This document shows positions 16,096 through 24,347 of a stretch of DNA of 64,000 nt, piece by piece. The notes under the pieces are model-generated. The model searched no databases. It worked only from the letters and a program-made list of their open reading frames with translations, and was not told the DNA's origin. This DNA comes from Candidatus Geothrix odensensis (GTDB taxonomy: Bacteria > Acidobacteriota > Holophagae > Holophagales > Holophagaceae). Each line of letters starts with the position of its first letter. Position 1 is the first letter of the stretch. The position numbers and the translations under genes are program-made. The stretch spans positions 62,001 through 126,000 of the forward strand of contig JADKCH010000002.1 in NCBI GenBank assembly GCA_016714685.1. Direction: 5' to 3'.

Positions 16096-17757
16096 TCAGT
16101 GCTGATAGGTGCTGATGTCCCGGTCCTTGGTTTCCTTCAGGAAGAGGAAGCCGATCACCACCGTCATGAGGGCCACGATGACCGGATACCAGAGGCCGTA
16201 GTAGATGTTGCCCTTGAGAGCCACGATGGCCGTGGCGATCAGGGGCAGCATGCCGCCGAACCACCCGTTGCCGATGTGGTAGGGGAGGGACATCGAGGTG
16301 TAGCGGATGTTGGTGGGGAAGAGTTCCACCAGGAAGGCCGCGATGGGTCCGTAGACCATGGTCACGTAGATCAGGAAGACGAAGAGGATCAGCAGGGTCA
16401 TGGGGTAGTTGACCTTGCTGGGATCGGCTTCCTTGGGGTACCCGAGTTCCGTCAGCGTCTTCTTGAGGGTGGCTTCCGAAGCAGAACTCCAGCCCTCCAC
16501 GCGGGTGGTGACGATCTGGCCCGTGGTGGGGTTCTTGCCCGTAAGGGTGGCGACCACCATCTTGCCGGGCTCCGGCGCGACCTTGGTGAAGTTGAGGCCC
16601 TGCTTGCCGAAGAAGTCGTTCACCCGATCCAGCTCGGAGAACTTGCTCCAGGGCCCGACGAAGAGGTTGAAGGTCTCGTCCTTGGGGTCGCCGGCCACGG
16701 TGATCTGGGTGCTGTACTGGAACGTCTCAAGGGCTGGGTTCACATAGTGCGTGAGCGCCTTGAACATGGGGAAGAAGGTGAGCGCGGCGATGAGGCAGCC
16801 GAAGAGGATGATCTTCAGGCGGCCGATCTTGTCCGACAGCCAGCCGAAGAAGATGAAGAAGGGCGTGCCCAAGAGCAGGGAGGCGCCGATCAGCATGTAG
16901 GTGGTCTTGAAGTCCAGCTTGAGCGTGATCTGAAGGAAGAAGAGCGCGTAGAACTGGCCGGTGTACCACACCACCCCTTGGCCGGCCGTGGCACCGAGGA
17001 GGGCGAGCAGCGCGTACTTGTTGTTGGGGTATTTGAGGAAGCTGTCGGTTAGGGGGGCCTTCGAGCCCTTGCCCTCGGCCTTCATCTTGGTGAAGACCGG
17101 GGACTCATGCAGCTTCAGCCGGATCCAGACGGACACGCCGAGGAGGAAGATGGACATCCAGAAGGGGATGCGCCAGCCCCAGGTGGCGAAGGCTTCCTTG
17201 GTCATGGCGGTGCGGCAGCCGAGGATGATCCCCAAGCAGAGGAAGAAGCCCACGGTGGCCGTGGTCTGGATCCAGCTGGTGTTGTAGCCGCGGCGATTGG
17301 GCGCGGAGTGCTCGGCGACGTAGGTCGCTGCGCCACCGTACTCACCACCAAGAGCCAGGCCCTGCAGGAGGCGCAGGGTCACCATGATGATGGGGGCCCA
17401 CCAGCCGATGGTGGCAAAGGTCGGCAGGAGGCCCACGCCGAAGGTCGAGAGGCCCATGACCACGATGGTCACCAGGAAGGTGTACTTGCGGCCGATCAGA
17501 TCGCCAATGCGACCAAACACCAGCGCGCCGAAGGGACGGACGAGGAAGCCGGCCGCATAGGCCGCGAAGGCCGAGAGCAGGGCGGCCGTGTCATTCCCCT
17601 TGGGGAAGAACAGGGTCGCGAAGAAGGGAGCCAGCGTCGCGTACAGGTAGAAGTCGTACCACTCGAAGACGGTGCCGACCGACGAAGCGACGATCACCAT
17701 CCGTTCTTCTTTGGTGAGCGGGGTCTTTGCTGCGACTTGCTCGGTTGCGAGGGCCAT
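16096..17757 (-). CDS. MFS transporter, metabolite:H+ symporter (MHS) family
   Basis: A 553-residue inner-membrane symporter with about 12 helices. MHS-type features include ASSVGTVFEWYDFYLYAT near the start, GRIGDLIGRKYTF (loop 2-3), RLLQGLALGGEYGGAATYVAEH and GWLSDKIGR. It is longer than usual (about 430-450) because roughly 110 residues (NPALETFQYSTQ to EADPSKVNYP) sit between helices 9 and 10, probably on the periplasmic side. Substrates of the family include carboxylates, proline and betaine; acs nearby hints at a carboxylate. I chose the ATG at 17757 because GGAGG precedes it; the frame is open to 17901. Confidence 0.88.
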   Translation of the reverse strand: MALATEQVAAKTPLTKEERMVIVASSVGTVFEWYDFYLYATLAPFFATLFFPKGNDTAALLSAFAAYAAGFLVRPFGALVFGRIGDLIGRKYTFLVTIVVMGLSTFGVGLLPTFATIGWWAPIIMVTLRLLQGLALGGEYGGAATYVAEHSAPNRRGYNTSWIQTTATVGFFLCLGIILGCRTAMTKEAFATWGWRIPFWMSIFLLGVSVWIRLKLHESPVFTKMKAEGKGSKAPLTDSFLKYPNNKYALLALLGATAGQGVVWYTGQFYALFFLQITLKLDFKTTYMLIGASLLLGTPFFIFFGWLSDKIGRLKIILFGCLIAALTFFPMFKALTHYVNPALETFQYSTQITVAGDPKDETFNLFVGPWSKFSELDRVNDFFGKQGLNFTKVAPEPGKMVVATLTGKNPTTGQIVTTRVEGWSSASEATLKKTLTELGYPKEADPSKVNYPMTLLILFVFLIYVTMVYGPIAAFLVELFPTNIRYTSMSLPYHIGNGWFGGMLPLIATAIVALKGNIYYGLWYPVIVALMTVVIGFLFLKETKDRDISTYQH

Positions 17758-18250
17758 ACGTGGTGCCTCCTGGAAAAGGGACGTGAAATAAAAACGCAAT
17801 AGGGTGATTCCGGCGCTGACACTGGACGTGGCAACGATCCGAAATCCCCTGTGGCCGGAATGCGGAAAGAACAGCTTCGTTATGAAACCCGAGATGGGCA
17901 CGCCATCATTCGGGACGCTTATTTGGGTTGGCAGCCCTTAGCTAACGCTTTCCTTCGGGTAAGGTCAAGCGAGTTCCATGAGAAATTTCACAATCCTCAC
18001 GGTAGGAAAAGACCGCCCAATTCGTGATTACAAATGATCTTTGGATCGTCTTATTGGTTTCAACAGGACCACCTCAATCTCCTGGTCACGACAGTCTTCA
18101 GGCTTGCTGGCATTTTTCCGGTAGCTTTAGAGGCAGCGCTCACTCCGCACCCCAAGCTCTGGTCAAGCGATGCCCTGAGGAGGAGTTCGAGTCGGTTCCA
18201 GGTCCCCGGCCCTCTATGATGGTTCTGCCCCACCCCCCCCAGGACGTTCG
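17758..18250. other. 493-bp intergenic region between divergent MFS and metallophosphoesterase genes
   Basis: It is more AT-rich than its surroundings, especially 17930-18120, and must hold two divergent promoters. On the MFS side, CCCGA-GATGG at 17888-17897 pairs with CCATC...TCGGG at 17903-17914, a possible leader hairpin. On the plus side, TATGAT at 18216-18221 could be a -10, about 30 bases before the start. Frames here look like noise. A small RNA gene cannot be excluded. Confidence 0.45.
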
Positions 18251-18991
18251 ATGCGCATCTCACTCATGGCTGACATCCACGCGAATCGGCGTGCGCTGGA
18301 TGCCTGCCTGGCCCATGCGCGGGCGCAGGGTGCAAGCCGCTTTGTGTTCCTGGGTGACTATGTCGGCTACGGCCCCGAACCACAGGAGGTCTTGGACCGC
18401 ATCATGGAGGCGACAGCCCGCGGTGCGATCGCGGTCGCCGGCAACCACGACCACGCCGTCGCCGAGACCCGTGAATCCATGACCTCCGATGCGGAGACCG
18501 CCATGGCCTGGACGAGGGGACAACTGGGCCCCGGCGAACGCGAATTCCTGGGCAGCCTCCCCATGCGCTTCGAGGACGACACCCGCCTCTACGTCCACGC
18601 GAGCCCGCAGACCTATCCGGAGTGGATCTATGTGAGCGATGGTCCCGCTGCGAAGCGCGCCCTGGAGGCCAGCCGCGCCCAGACCGTGTTCTGCGGGCAT
18701 ACTCACCTTCCGGCCCTGCACGGCATCACCGCCACCGGACAGCTCGTGTCGTTCCAGCCAGTCCCATCGGTGCCTGTGCCGCTCCTTCGCCACCGTCGCT
18801 GGCTCACGGTGGTCGGTGCCGTGGGGCAGTCCCGGGACGGTGATCCCAGCGCGGCCTACGCCATCCTGGACACGGATCGCTCCGAGATCACCCACTTCCG
18901 CGTGCCCTATGACGTAGAGGCCACCGCGCTGGCCATCCTCCGCGCCGGCCTCCCCCCTTCCCTGGCGAGCCGACTGCAGAAAGGGCGCTGA
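18251..18991 (+). CDS. calcineurin-like metallophosphoesterase
   Basis: A 246-residue phosphoesterase with all metal-binding blocks in order: MADIHAN (7-13), GDYVGYGPEP, GNHDHA, VHASP and CGHTHLP. This matches the YfcE / bacterial ApaH-like group, which acts on phosphodiesters or phosphomonoesters. No signal peptide, so cytoplasmic. The stop is 3 bases before the start of the kinase-UspA gene, so the pair is one operon. A phosphatase of the same signalling route as the kinase is attractive but unproven; nucleotide hydrolysis is equally possible. Confidence 0.85.
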   Translation: MRISLMADIHANRRALDACLAHARAQGASRFVFLGDYVGYGPEPQEVLDRIMEATARGAIAVAGNHDHAVAETRESMTSDAETAMAWTRGQLGPGEREFLGSLPMRFEDDTRLYVHASPQTYPEWIYVSDGPAAKRALEASRAQTVFCGHTHLPALHGITATGQLVSFQPVPSVPVPLLRHRRWLTVVGAVGQSRDGDPSAAYAILDTDRSEITHFRVPYDVEATALAILRAGLPPSLASRLQKGR

Positions 18992-18994
18992 ACC

Positions 18995-20452
18995 ATGATC
19001 CGGTCAGGCATCGAGCCCGGGGCCACCCTCGATGGGTTCCTCATCGGGGAACGCCTCCACCGCGGAGTCATGGCCTCGATCTGGAGCGTAAGCCACCCCG
19101 ATCACCCCCTTCCCCTGGTCATGAAAGTGCCCCTGATGTCGGAGGGCATCGATCCCGCAGCCATCGTGGGATTCGAGATGGAGTCGATGATCCTGCCCCG
19201 GCTGTCGGGTCCGCATGTCCCCCGCTACGTGTCCCAGGGCGACTTCGGCGTGCAGCCCTACCTGGTGATGGAACGGATTCCCGGCCCCTCTCTCCTACCC
19301 ACGCTCCTGCAACTGCCCCTGCCCTGGGCTGCCGTCGCAGCCCTCGGAAGGAGCATCGCCACCGCTCTGGACGACCTCCACCGGCAGCACGTTGTGCACC
19401 TGGACGTGAAGCCATCGAACCTGCTCACGCGTCCAACAGGCGAACTGGTCCTCGTCGACTTCGGGCTATCCCATCACGATGAGCTGCCGGACCTCATGGG
19501 CGAGGAGTTCCGGTTGCCCTACGGCACCGCCCCTTACATGGCGCCAGAGCAGGTGCTGGGGCACCGGAAGGATCCCCGCAGCGACCAGTTCGCCCTGGGC
19601 GTCCTGATGTATTTCTTCCTCACCGGGGTACGGCCCTTCGGGGATCCCCAGCGGCTCTCCGGGCTCAAGCGGCGGCTCTGGCGGGATCCCGTGCCGCCCC
19701 GGCGGCTCCGCCCGGACTGCCCCGCCTGGCTGCAGGAGGTCATCCTCCGCTGCCTCGAGGTCCATCCCGCCTGGCGCTTTCCCACGGCTGGCCACCTGAG
19801 CGTGGCGCTGCAGCACCCGGACCAGGTCAAGCTCACCGCCCGCTCCGAGAAACTGAAACAAGACCCGTTCCTGACCGTGATCAGACGCCGCTTCGCCGAT
19901 CAGCAGCAGGCCAGCCCCAAGGCCAAGGCCCCCGTCCGCCATGATGGGGACGCGCCGATCCTGGCGGTGGCCATCGACCTGTCGGTGGAGGCCGCCCCCA
20001 TCGCAGAGACCCTCCGCACCATGGTCTTCCGCATGCTCCCAACCCTGCCCGGGGCCCGGGTCGCCTGCATCAATGTGCTCAAGCAGGGACGGATCACCCT
20101 GGACCAGACCCTCGACGCCCAGGGACGGAACATCCACCACCAGCGCCTGGTGGAGCTGCGCAGCTGGGCCATCCCGCTCGACCTCGAGGAGGGCCGGATT
20201 ACCTATCACGTGCTGGAATCACCGGACCCGGCCTCGGCGATCCTGCAGTACGCCAACGCGAACCATGTGGACCACCTCGTCATTGGCGCCCGGGCCAGCT
20301 CCCTGCGCCGGTCGCTCCTGGGCAGCGTCTCCAGCCAGGTGGCCGCCCAGGCACCCTGCACCGTAACCGTGGTCCGGTCCCGCCGGCTGCGGAAGGCAGC
20401 CCTCCTGGAGGAGGCGGACGAAGAGTCCAGCGGGTCCTGGACCGTGGGCTGA
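18995..20452 (+). CDS. Ser/Thr protein kinase fused to a UspA-like domain
   Basis: A 485-residue cytoplasmic protein. Residues 14-275 are a Hanks-type kinase: VMKVP with Lys44, an alpha-C Glu (61 or 63), catalytic loop HLDVKPSN with Asp137 (not the usual HRD), DFG at 155-157 and APE at 183-185. The glycine-rich loop is weak (RLHRGVMASIW). Residues 319-462 resemble a universal stress protein, starting PILAVAIDLS and ending with VIGARASSLRRSLLGS and APCTVTVV. Its ATP-loop motif deviates from G-2x-G-9x-G-S, since Ala434 replaces the second Gly and the spacing is one shorter. It is probably a stress- or nucleotide-responsive kinase. There are no membrane segments. Confidence 0.85.
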   Translation: MIRSGIEPGATLDGFLIGERLHRGVMASIWSVSHPDHPLPLVMKVPLMSEGIDPAAIVGFEMESMILPRLSGPHVPRYVSQGDFGVQPYLVMERIPGPSLLPTLLQLPLPWAAVAALGRSIATALDDLHRQHVVHLDVKPSNLLTRPTGELVLVDFGLSHHDELPDLMGEEFRLPYGTAPYMAPEQVLGHRKDPRSDQFALGVLMYFFLTGVRPFGDPQRLSGLKRRLWRDPVPPRRLRPDCPAWLQEVILRCLEVHPAWRFPTAGHLSVALQHPDQVKLTARSEKLKQDPFLTVIRRRFADQQQASPKAKAPVRHDGDAPILAVAIDLSVEAAPIAETLRTMVFRMLPTLPGARVACINVLKQGRITLDQTLDAQGRNIHHQRLVELRSWAIPLDLEEGRITYHVLESPDPASAILQYANANHVDHLVIGARASSLRRSLLGSVSSQVAAQAPCTVTVVRSRRLRKAALLEEADEESSGSWTVG

Positions 20453-20465
20453 CCAGGCTTTAATC

Positions 20466-20495
20466 AAAAACGCCCCGGCTTCCCGGGGCGTTTTT
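20466..20495. terminator. bidirectional terminator between the kinase gene and the ribosomal block
   Basis: AAAAACGCCCCGG, loop CTTC, then CCGGGGCGTTTTT: a perfect 13-bp stem with five A and five T at its ends. It would end both the plus-strand kinase operon and the long minus-strand alpha operon after rplQ. Confidence 0.92.
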
Positions 20496-20512
20496 ATGAC
20501 TTTCGTGACGGC

Positions 20513-20905
20513 CTACTCGGCGTCCTCGGCCTTCGGCTCGGGGAGGGTGTAGTCCACGAACTCGATGAGGGCCATGTCGGCCGCGTCGCCGAGGCGATGG
20601 CCAACCTTGAGGATGCGGGTGTAGCCGCCGGGACGGCTTTCGAAACGCTTGCGGAAGTCGGCGCCGAAGAGCTTCTGCACGGCGTCCTTGCTTCCGAGAC
20701 GGGCCATCGCCAGGCGGCGGTTGGCCACGGTGTCTTCCTTGGCGAGGGTGATGAAGGGCTCCACATACATGCGGAGCTCCTTCGCCTTCACCAGGGTGGT
20801 CTCGATGCGCTCGCTCTCGATGAGGGCGGTCGCGAGGTTCTTCATGAGGGCCTTGCGCTGGTTGGTGGTGCGGCCCAGGCGCTTGCCGGAAACGTTGTGA
20901 CGCAT
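20513..20905 (-). CDS. rplQ: 50S ribosomal protein L17
   Basis: A 130-residue large-subunit protein, starting MRHNVSGKRLGRTTNQRKAL, the invariant L17 opening, and ending in an acidic tail (PEPKAEDAE). It is the last gene of the alpha operon, 9 bases after rpoA, and is followed by the strong terminator at 20466. L17 binds 23S rRNA near the peptide exit tunnel. Confidence 0.97.
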   Translation of the reverse strand: MRHNVSGKRLGRTTNQRKALMKNLATALIESERIETTLVKAKELRMYVEPFITLAKEDTVANRRLAMARLGSKDAVQKLFGADFRKRFESRPGGYTRILKVGHRLGDAADMALIEFVDYTLPEPKAEDAE

Positions 20906-20914
20906 GGGGGCTCC

Positions 20915-21886
20915 TTACACTTCCTGCTCGAGCCGCATGCCAAGGGAGAGGCCGATACGAGCGAGCTCGTCCTTGATCTCCTGGAGCGACTTCTTGCCGA
21001 AGTTCTTGGTTTTCATCAGCTCGGCCTCGGTCCGCTGGACCAGCTCGCCGATGGTGGTGATGTTGGCATTGCGGAGGCAGTTGTTGGCCCGCACGGAAAG
21101 TTCCAGTTCCTCGACGGACTTGCCCAGCCAGGTGTTGGCGGCCTCGCTTCCGAGGGTGGCAGTGCCCATCTCCATCTCCGTGAAGTCCTCGTCCTGACGG
21201 GCGAACACGAGGAAGTGATCACGCAGGATGAGGGCAGCGTCGGAGACGGCTTCCTTGGGATTGACGGCGCCGTTGGTCCAGACCTGGAGGGTGAGCTTCT
21301 CGTAGTCCGTGCTCTGGCCCACGCGGGCGGGTTCGACGATGTAGTTCACCCTGAGGATGGGGCTGTGGTTCGAGTCCATGGGAATGAAACCCAGGCCCAG
21401 GGTCTCGCTGTGGTTGCGATCGGCGGTGACGAAGCCGCGGCCGAGGCAGACCACCATCTCGATCTCCAGTTCGCCTTCCTCGCCCAGGGTGGCGATGTGG
21501 ATGTTGGGATCCACGACTTCCACGTTCTGGTTGCAGCGGATGGCGGCGGAGGTCACCGTGCCCTCGCCCTTGGCGGAGATGGTCACCGTCTGGGGCTCGC
21601 TGCTGTGCAGCTTGAAAGGCACTTCCTTGAGGTTCAGGAGGACGTGGGTGATGTCCTCCCAAACCCCGGGAAGGGTGGTGAATTCATGCATGACGCCCTT
21701 GATGCGGACGTTGGTGACGGCGGCGCCCTGGATGCTGCTGAGCAGCACCCGGCGGACGCTGTGCCCGACGGTCGTGGCGAAGCCGCGCTCGAAGGGGTAG
21801 GCCACGAACTCCCCGTAGGAATCCGTGAGGGACCCGGGGGTCACCTCGGCGAAACGCGGCCTCTGGAAATCGCTGAGATTCAGCAT
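20915..21886 (-). CDS. rpoA: DNA-directed RNA polymerase alpha subunit
   Basis: A 323-residue alpha subunit. The N-terminal dimerisation domain includes PFERGFATTVGHSVRRVLLSS, the standard assembly motif; the C-terminal domain (about 245-310, LSVRANNCLRNANITTIGEL to NFGKKSLQEI) binds UP elements and activators. I placed the start at the ATG at 21886, preceded by GAGGGGG, giving MLNLSDFQRP. The frame is open to 21916, but that extension would overlap rpsD and is not conserved. Confidence 0.97.
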   Translation of the reverse strand: MLNLSDFQRPRFAEVTPGSLTDSYGEFVAYPFERGFATTVGHSVRRVLLSSIQGAAVTNVRIKGVMHEFTTLPGVWEDITHVLLNLKEVPFKLHSSEPQTVTISAKGEGTVTSAAIRCNQNVEVVDPNIHIATLGEEGELEIEMVVCLGRGFVTADRNHSETLGLGFIPMDSNHSPILRVNYIVEPARVGQSTDYEKLTLQVWTNGAVNPKEAVSDAALILRDHFLVFARQDEDFTEMEMGTATLGSEAANTWLGKSVEELELSVRANNCLRNANITTIGELVQRTEAELMKTKNFGKKSLQEIKDELARIGLSLGMRLEQEV

Positions 21887-21896
21887 CCGTCCCCCT

Positions 21897-22529
21897 CTAC
21901 TTGGAATACAGCTCAACGATCAGCTGCTCGTTGATGTCAAGGGTGATGTCCTCGCGGGTGGGTGCGGCGAGCACCTGGCCCTTGAAGGCAGCGGCGTCCA
22001 GGGTGAGCCACTTGGGAATGCCACGCCCGGCCGAGGTCTCGACGGAGGACTTGACGCCGTCGTTCTCCTTGGCGCGCGTTCCCAGTTCCACCGCCTGGCC
22101 AGGCTTGACCTGGTAGGAGGGGATGTCCACCCGCTTGCCGTTGACCAGCACGTGCCCGTGCATGACCATCTGGCGCGCGGAGGACCGGCTGGGCGCGAAG
22201 CCCAGGCGGTAGATCACGTTGTCCAGGCGGCACTCGAGGAACCCGAGCAGGTTGTGGCCGGTGACGCCCTTCTTGGCGTCGGCCTTCTCGAAGTAGTGGC
22301 GGAACTGCTTCTCGAGCACACCGTAGATGCGCTTGACCTTCTGCTTCTCGCGAAGCTGGAGGGCGTAGCCAGTGGGCTTCTTGATCTTCCCCGCGCCGTG
22401 CTGGCCGGGGATCTTGCCCTTGCGGGTCTCGAACGAGCACTTCTCCTTGAAGCAGCGCTCGCCCTTGAGGTAAAGCTTCATGCCCTCGCGGCGGCAGAGG
22501 CGGCAAACGGCGTCTGTGTAACGTGCCAT
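21897..22529 (-). CDS. rpsD: 30S ribosomal protein S4
   Basis: A 210-residue primary 16S rRNA-binding protein, starting MARYTDAVCRLCRREGMKLY. Four cysteines (CRLC near residues 9-12, then C and C in ERCFKEKC) make this the zinc-binding form. The S4 RNA-binding domain includes RLDNVIYRLGFAPSRSSARQ. In many bacteria S4 represses its own alpha operon; here its gene sits between rpsK and rpoA in the usual order. Confidence 0.97.
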   Translation of the reverse strand: MARYTDAVCRLCRREGMKLYLKGERCFKEKCSFETRKGKIPGQHGAGKIKKPTGYALQLREKQKVKRIYGVLEKQFRHYFEKADAKKGVTGHNLLGFLECRLDNVIYRLGFAPSRSSARQMVMHGHVLVNGKRVDIPSYQVKPGQAVELGTRAKENDGVKSSVETSAGRGIPKWLTLDAAAFKGQVLAAPTREDITLDINEQLIVELYSK

Positions 22530-22544
22530 GTCTCTCCTCCTCTC

Positions 22545-22952
22545 TTAAACCCGGCGCCGCTTGGGCGGCCGGCAGCCGTTGTGGGGGATGGGGGTGACGT
22601 CGCGGATGCTGGTCACCTGGATGCCAGCGGCGTTGAGGGCGCGGATGGCGCTCTCACGACCGGCCCCGGGGCCCTTGACGCGAACGTCAACCGAGCGGAC
22701 ACCCTGCTCCTTGGCGGCCTCGGCAGCGACGCCGGCGGCAACCTGGGCTGCGAAGGGCGTGCCCTTGCGGGTGCCGCGGAAGTTCTGGTTGCCGCTGGAA
22801 GCCCAGCAGAGCATGTTCCCCATCGGATCGGAGATGGAGATGATGGTGTTGTTGAAGGACGCCTGGACGTGAGCCACGCCGTGGGGGACGTTCTTCTTTT
22901 CCTTCTTCTTGACCACCTTTTTACCGGCGGTCCGGGTCTGAGTCTTAGCCAT
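22545..22952 (-). CDS. rpsK: 30S ribosomal protein S11
   Basis: A 135-residue platform protein of the small subunit. The N-terminus is lysine-rich (KKVVKKKEKK) and the core has ASFNNTIISISD and GPGAGRESAIRAL, diagnostic of S11, ending RPPKRRRV. It lies 12 bases after rpsM and 15 before rpsD. Confidence 0.97.
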   Translation of the reverse strand: MAKTQTRTAGKKVVKKKEKKNVPHGVAHVQASFNNTIISISDPMGNMLCWASSGNQNFRGTRKGTPFAAQVAAGVAAEAAKEQGVRSVDVRVKGPGAGRESAIRALNAAGIQVTSIRDVTPIPHNGCRPPKRRRV

Positions 22953-22964
22953 GTGCTCCTCGCC

Positions 22965-23333
22965 TTACTTCTTCTTGCCGGCTACGGTGCGTCGCTTGCC
23001 CTTGCGGGTGCGGGCGTTGGTGTGCGTGCGCTGGCCACGGACGGGGAGGCCCTTCCGGTGGCGCAGGCCGCGGTAGCAGCCGATATCCATGAGCCGCTTG
23101 ATGTCCAGAGAGATGTTCTTGCGGAGGTCGCCCTCGACCGTCTCTTCGGAGGTGATCACGCGGCGGATGCGGCCGACCTCGTCTTCGGTCAAATCCCGCA
23201 CCTTGGTGCCGAAATCGACCTTCGCGCGGGTCAGGATGCTGTGCGCCTTGGCGCGCCCGATGCCGAAAATGTAGGTGAGCGCGATCTCGATGCGCTTGCC
23301 GATGGGCAGATCAATACCTGAGATGCGTGCCAT
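22965..23333 (-). CDS. rpsM: 30S ribosomal protein S13
   Basis: A 122-residue head protein that contacts the large subunit and the P-site tRNA. It starts MARISGIDLPIGKRIEIALT and ends with the basic tail RGQRTHTNARTRKGKRRT. It is the first alpha-operon gene proper, 9 bases after rpmJ. Confidence 0.97.
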   Translation of the reverse strand: MARISGIDLPIGKRIEIALTYIFGIGRAKAHSILTRAKVDFGTKVRDLTEDEVGRIRRVITSEETVEGDLRKNISLDIKRLMDIGCYRGLRHRKGLPVRGQRTHTNARTRKGKRRTVAGKKK

Positions 23334-23342
23334 CGTTTCTCC

Positions 23343-23459
23343 TTAACCCTGACGCTGCTTGTGCTTGGGGTTCTTCTTGCAGATGATCCGGTTGATGCCT
23401 TCGCGCCGGACCACTTTGCAGTGCTCGCACAGCTTCTTGATGGAGGGCCGTACTTTCAT
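23343..23459 (-). CDS. rpmJ: 50S ribosomal protein L36
   Basis: A 38-residue protein, MKVRPSIKKLCEHC onward, ending NPKHKQRQG. The zinc ligands Cys11, Cys14, Cys27 and His33 are all present, so this is the zinc-binding (C+) form. It lies between infA and rpsM, a typical position, with 13 and 9 bases on its sides. Confidence 0.97.
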   Translation of the reverse strand: MKVRPSIKKLCEHCKVVRREGINRIICKKNPKHKQRQG

Positions 23460-23472
23460 GGTGTCCTCTCGT

Positions 23473-23691
23473 TTACTTGAATCGGTAGATGATGCGGCCG
23501 CGGGTGAGGTCGTAAGGGGTCACCTCGACGAGGACCCGGTCACCGGGAAGGATGCGGATGAAGTTCTTGCGCATCTTTCCGCTGATGTGCGCCAGCACCT
23601 GGTGTTTGTTCTCCAGTTCGACCCGGAAGACTGCGTTGGGCAAGGCCTCGACCACTGTGGCTTCCAGCTCAATGGCTTCTTCTTTGCTCAA
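23473..23691 (-). CDS. infA: translation initiation factor IF-1
   Basis: A 72-residue single S1/OB-fold factor: EEAIELEATVVEALPNAVFR, then AHISGKMRKNFIRILPGDRV and the closing GRIIYRFK. It blocks the ribosomal A site during initiation. The start codon is TTG, overlapping the adk stop (TTGA), with GGAG 9 bases upstream. No map gene lies between adk and infA, unlike the common bacterial order. Confidence 0.96.
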   Translation of the reverse strand: MSKEEAIELEATVVEALPNAVFRVELENKHQVLAHISGKMRKNFIRILPGDRVLVEVTPYDLTRGRIIYRFK

Positions 23692-24347
23692 GCGTGTTCT
23701 CCGAAGACGTGACGCAGCGATTCAAACACCAGCTCCGGGGGGCGATTGCCATCCACGCTCCGGAAGTTCGGCCGATGCTTGTAGAAGCCCAGGAGGGGCT
23801 GGAAGGTCGAGTTGAACTCGCCCATCCGGCTCTGGAAGGCTTCGGAGGTGTCGTCGGAGCGGTGCTTCAGGGGACTTCCGCACACATCGCAGACACCGGC
23901 TTGCTTGGGGGGCTTGGACTCCATGTGGTAGATGGCGCCGCAGGCATTGCTGCTGCAGACGCGTCGGCCCACCACGCGGGCTTCCAGCACCTCCTGGGGG
24001 ACATCGACCAGAACCACGTGCCCGACCTTCATGCCCTTGGAGGAGAGGAAGTCTTCCAAAGCCTGAGCTTGCTGAAGGGTGCGTGGGTAGCCGTCAAACA
24101 GCACGTCAGAGGTCTCGTCCAGCAGCCGCGCAAAGACAAGCCCGTTGACGGTGTCGTCGTCCACCAGTTTTCCCTCGGCCATGATGGCTTTCGCCCTCAG
24201 GCCGATCTCCGTCCCTTTCGAGACGGCATCTCTCAGAATGTCACCGGTTGACAGGTGAGTCAAAGAGAATGTTTCCACCAGACGCTTGGCCTGGGTGCCT
24301 TTCCCGGAGCCGGGGGCCCCCAGGAGGATGTGGGCCGTCAAGGTCAT
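23688..24347 (-). CDS. adk: adenylate kinase
   Basis: A 219-residue enzyme catalysing ATP + AMP = 2 ADP. The P-loop is GAPGSGKGT (residues 10-18), the AMP-binding segment is THLSTGDILRDAV, and the DGYPRT motif is present. The LID domain is the long form with four cysteines (VCSSNAC and CDVC) and probably binds zinc. It overlaps secY and infA by 4 bases each, so it is translationally coupled on both sides. Confidence 0.97.
   Translation of the reverse strand: MTLTAHILLGAPGSGKGTQAKRLVETFSLTHLSTGDILRDAVSKGTEIGLRAKAIMAEGKLVDDDTVNGLVFARLLDETSDVLFDGYPRTLQQAQALEDFLSSKGMKVGHVVLVDVPQEVLEARVVGRRVCSSNACGAIYHMESKPPKQAGVCDVCGSPLKHRSDDTSEAFQSRMGEFNSTFQPLLGFYKHRPNFRSVDGNRPPELVFESLRHVFGEHA

Noticed and set aside
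21887..21916. N-terminal extension of RpoA (MSCIPSRGGR)
   Set aside because: It would overlap rpsD, is not conserved in the family, and a good RBS precedes the ATG at 21886.
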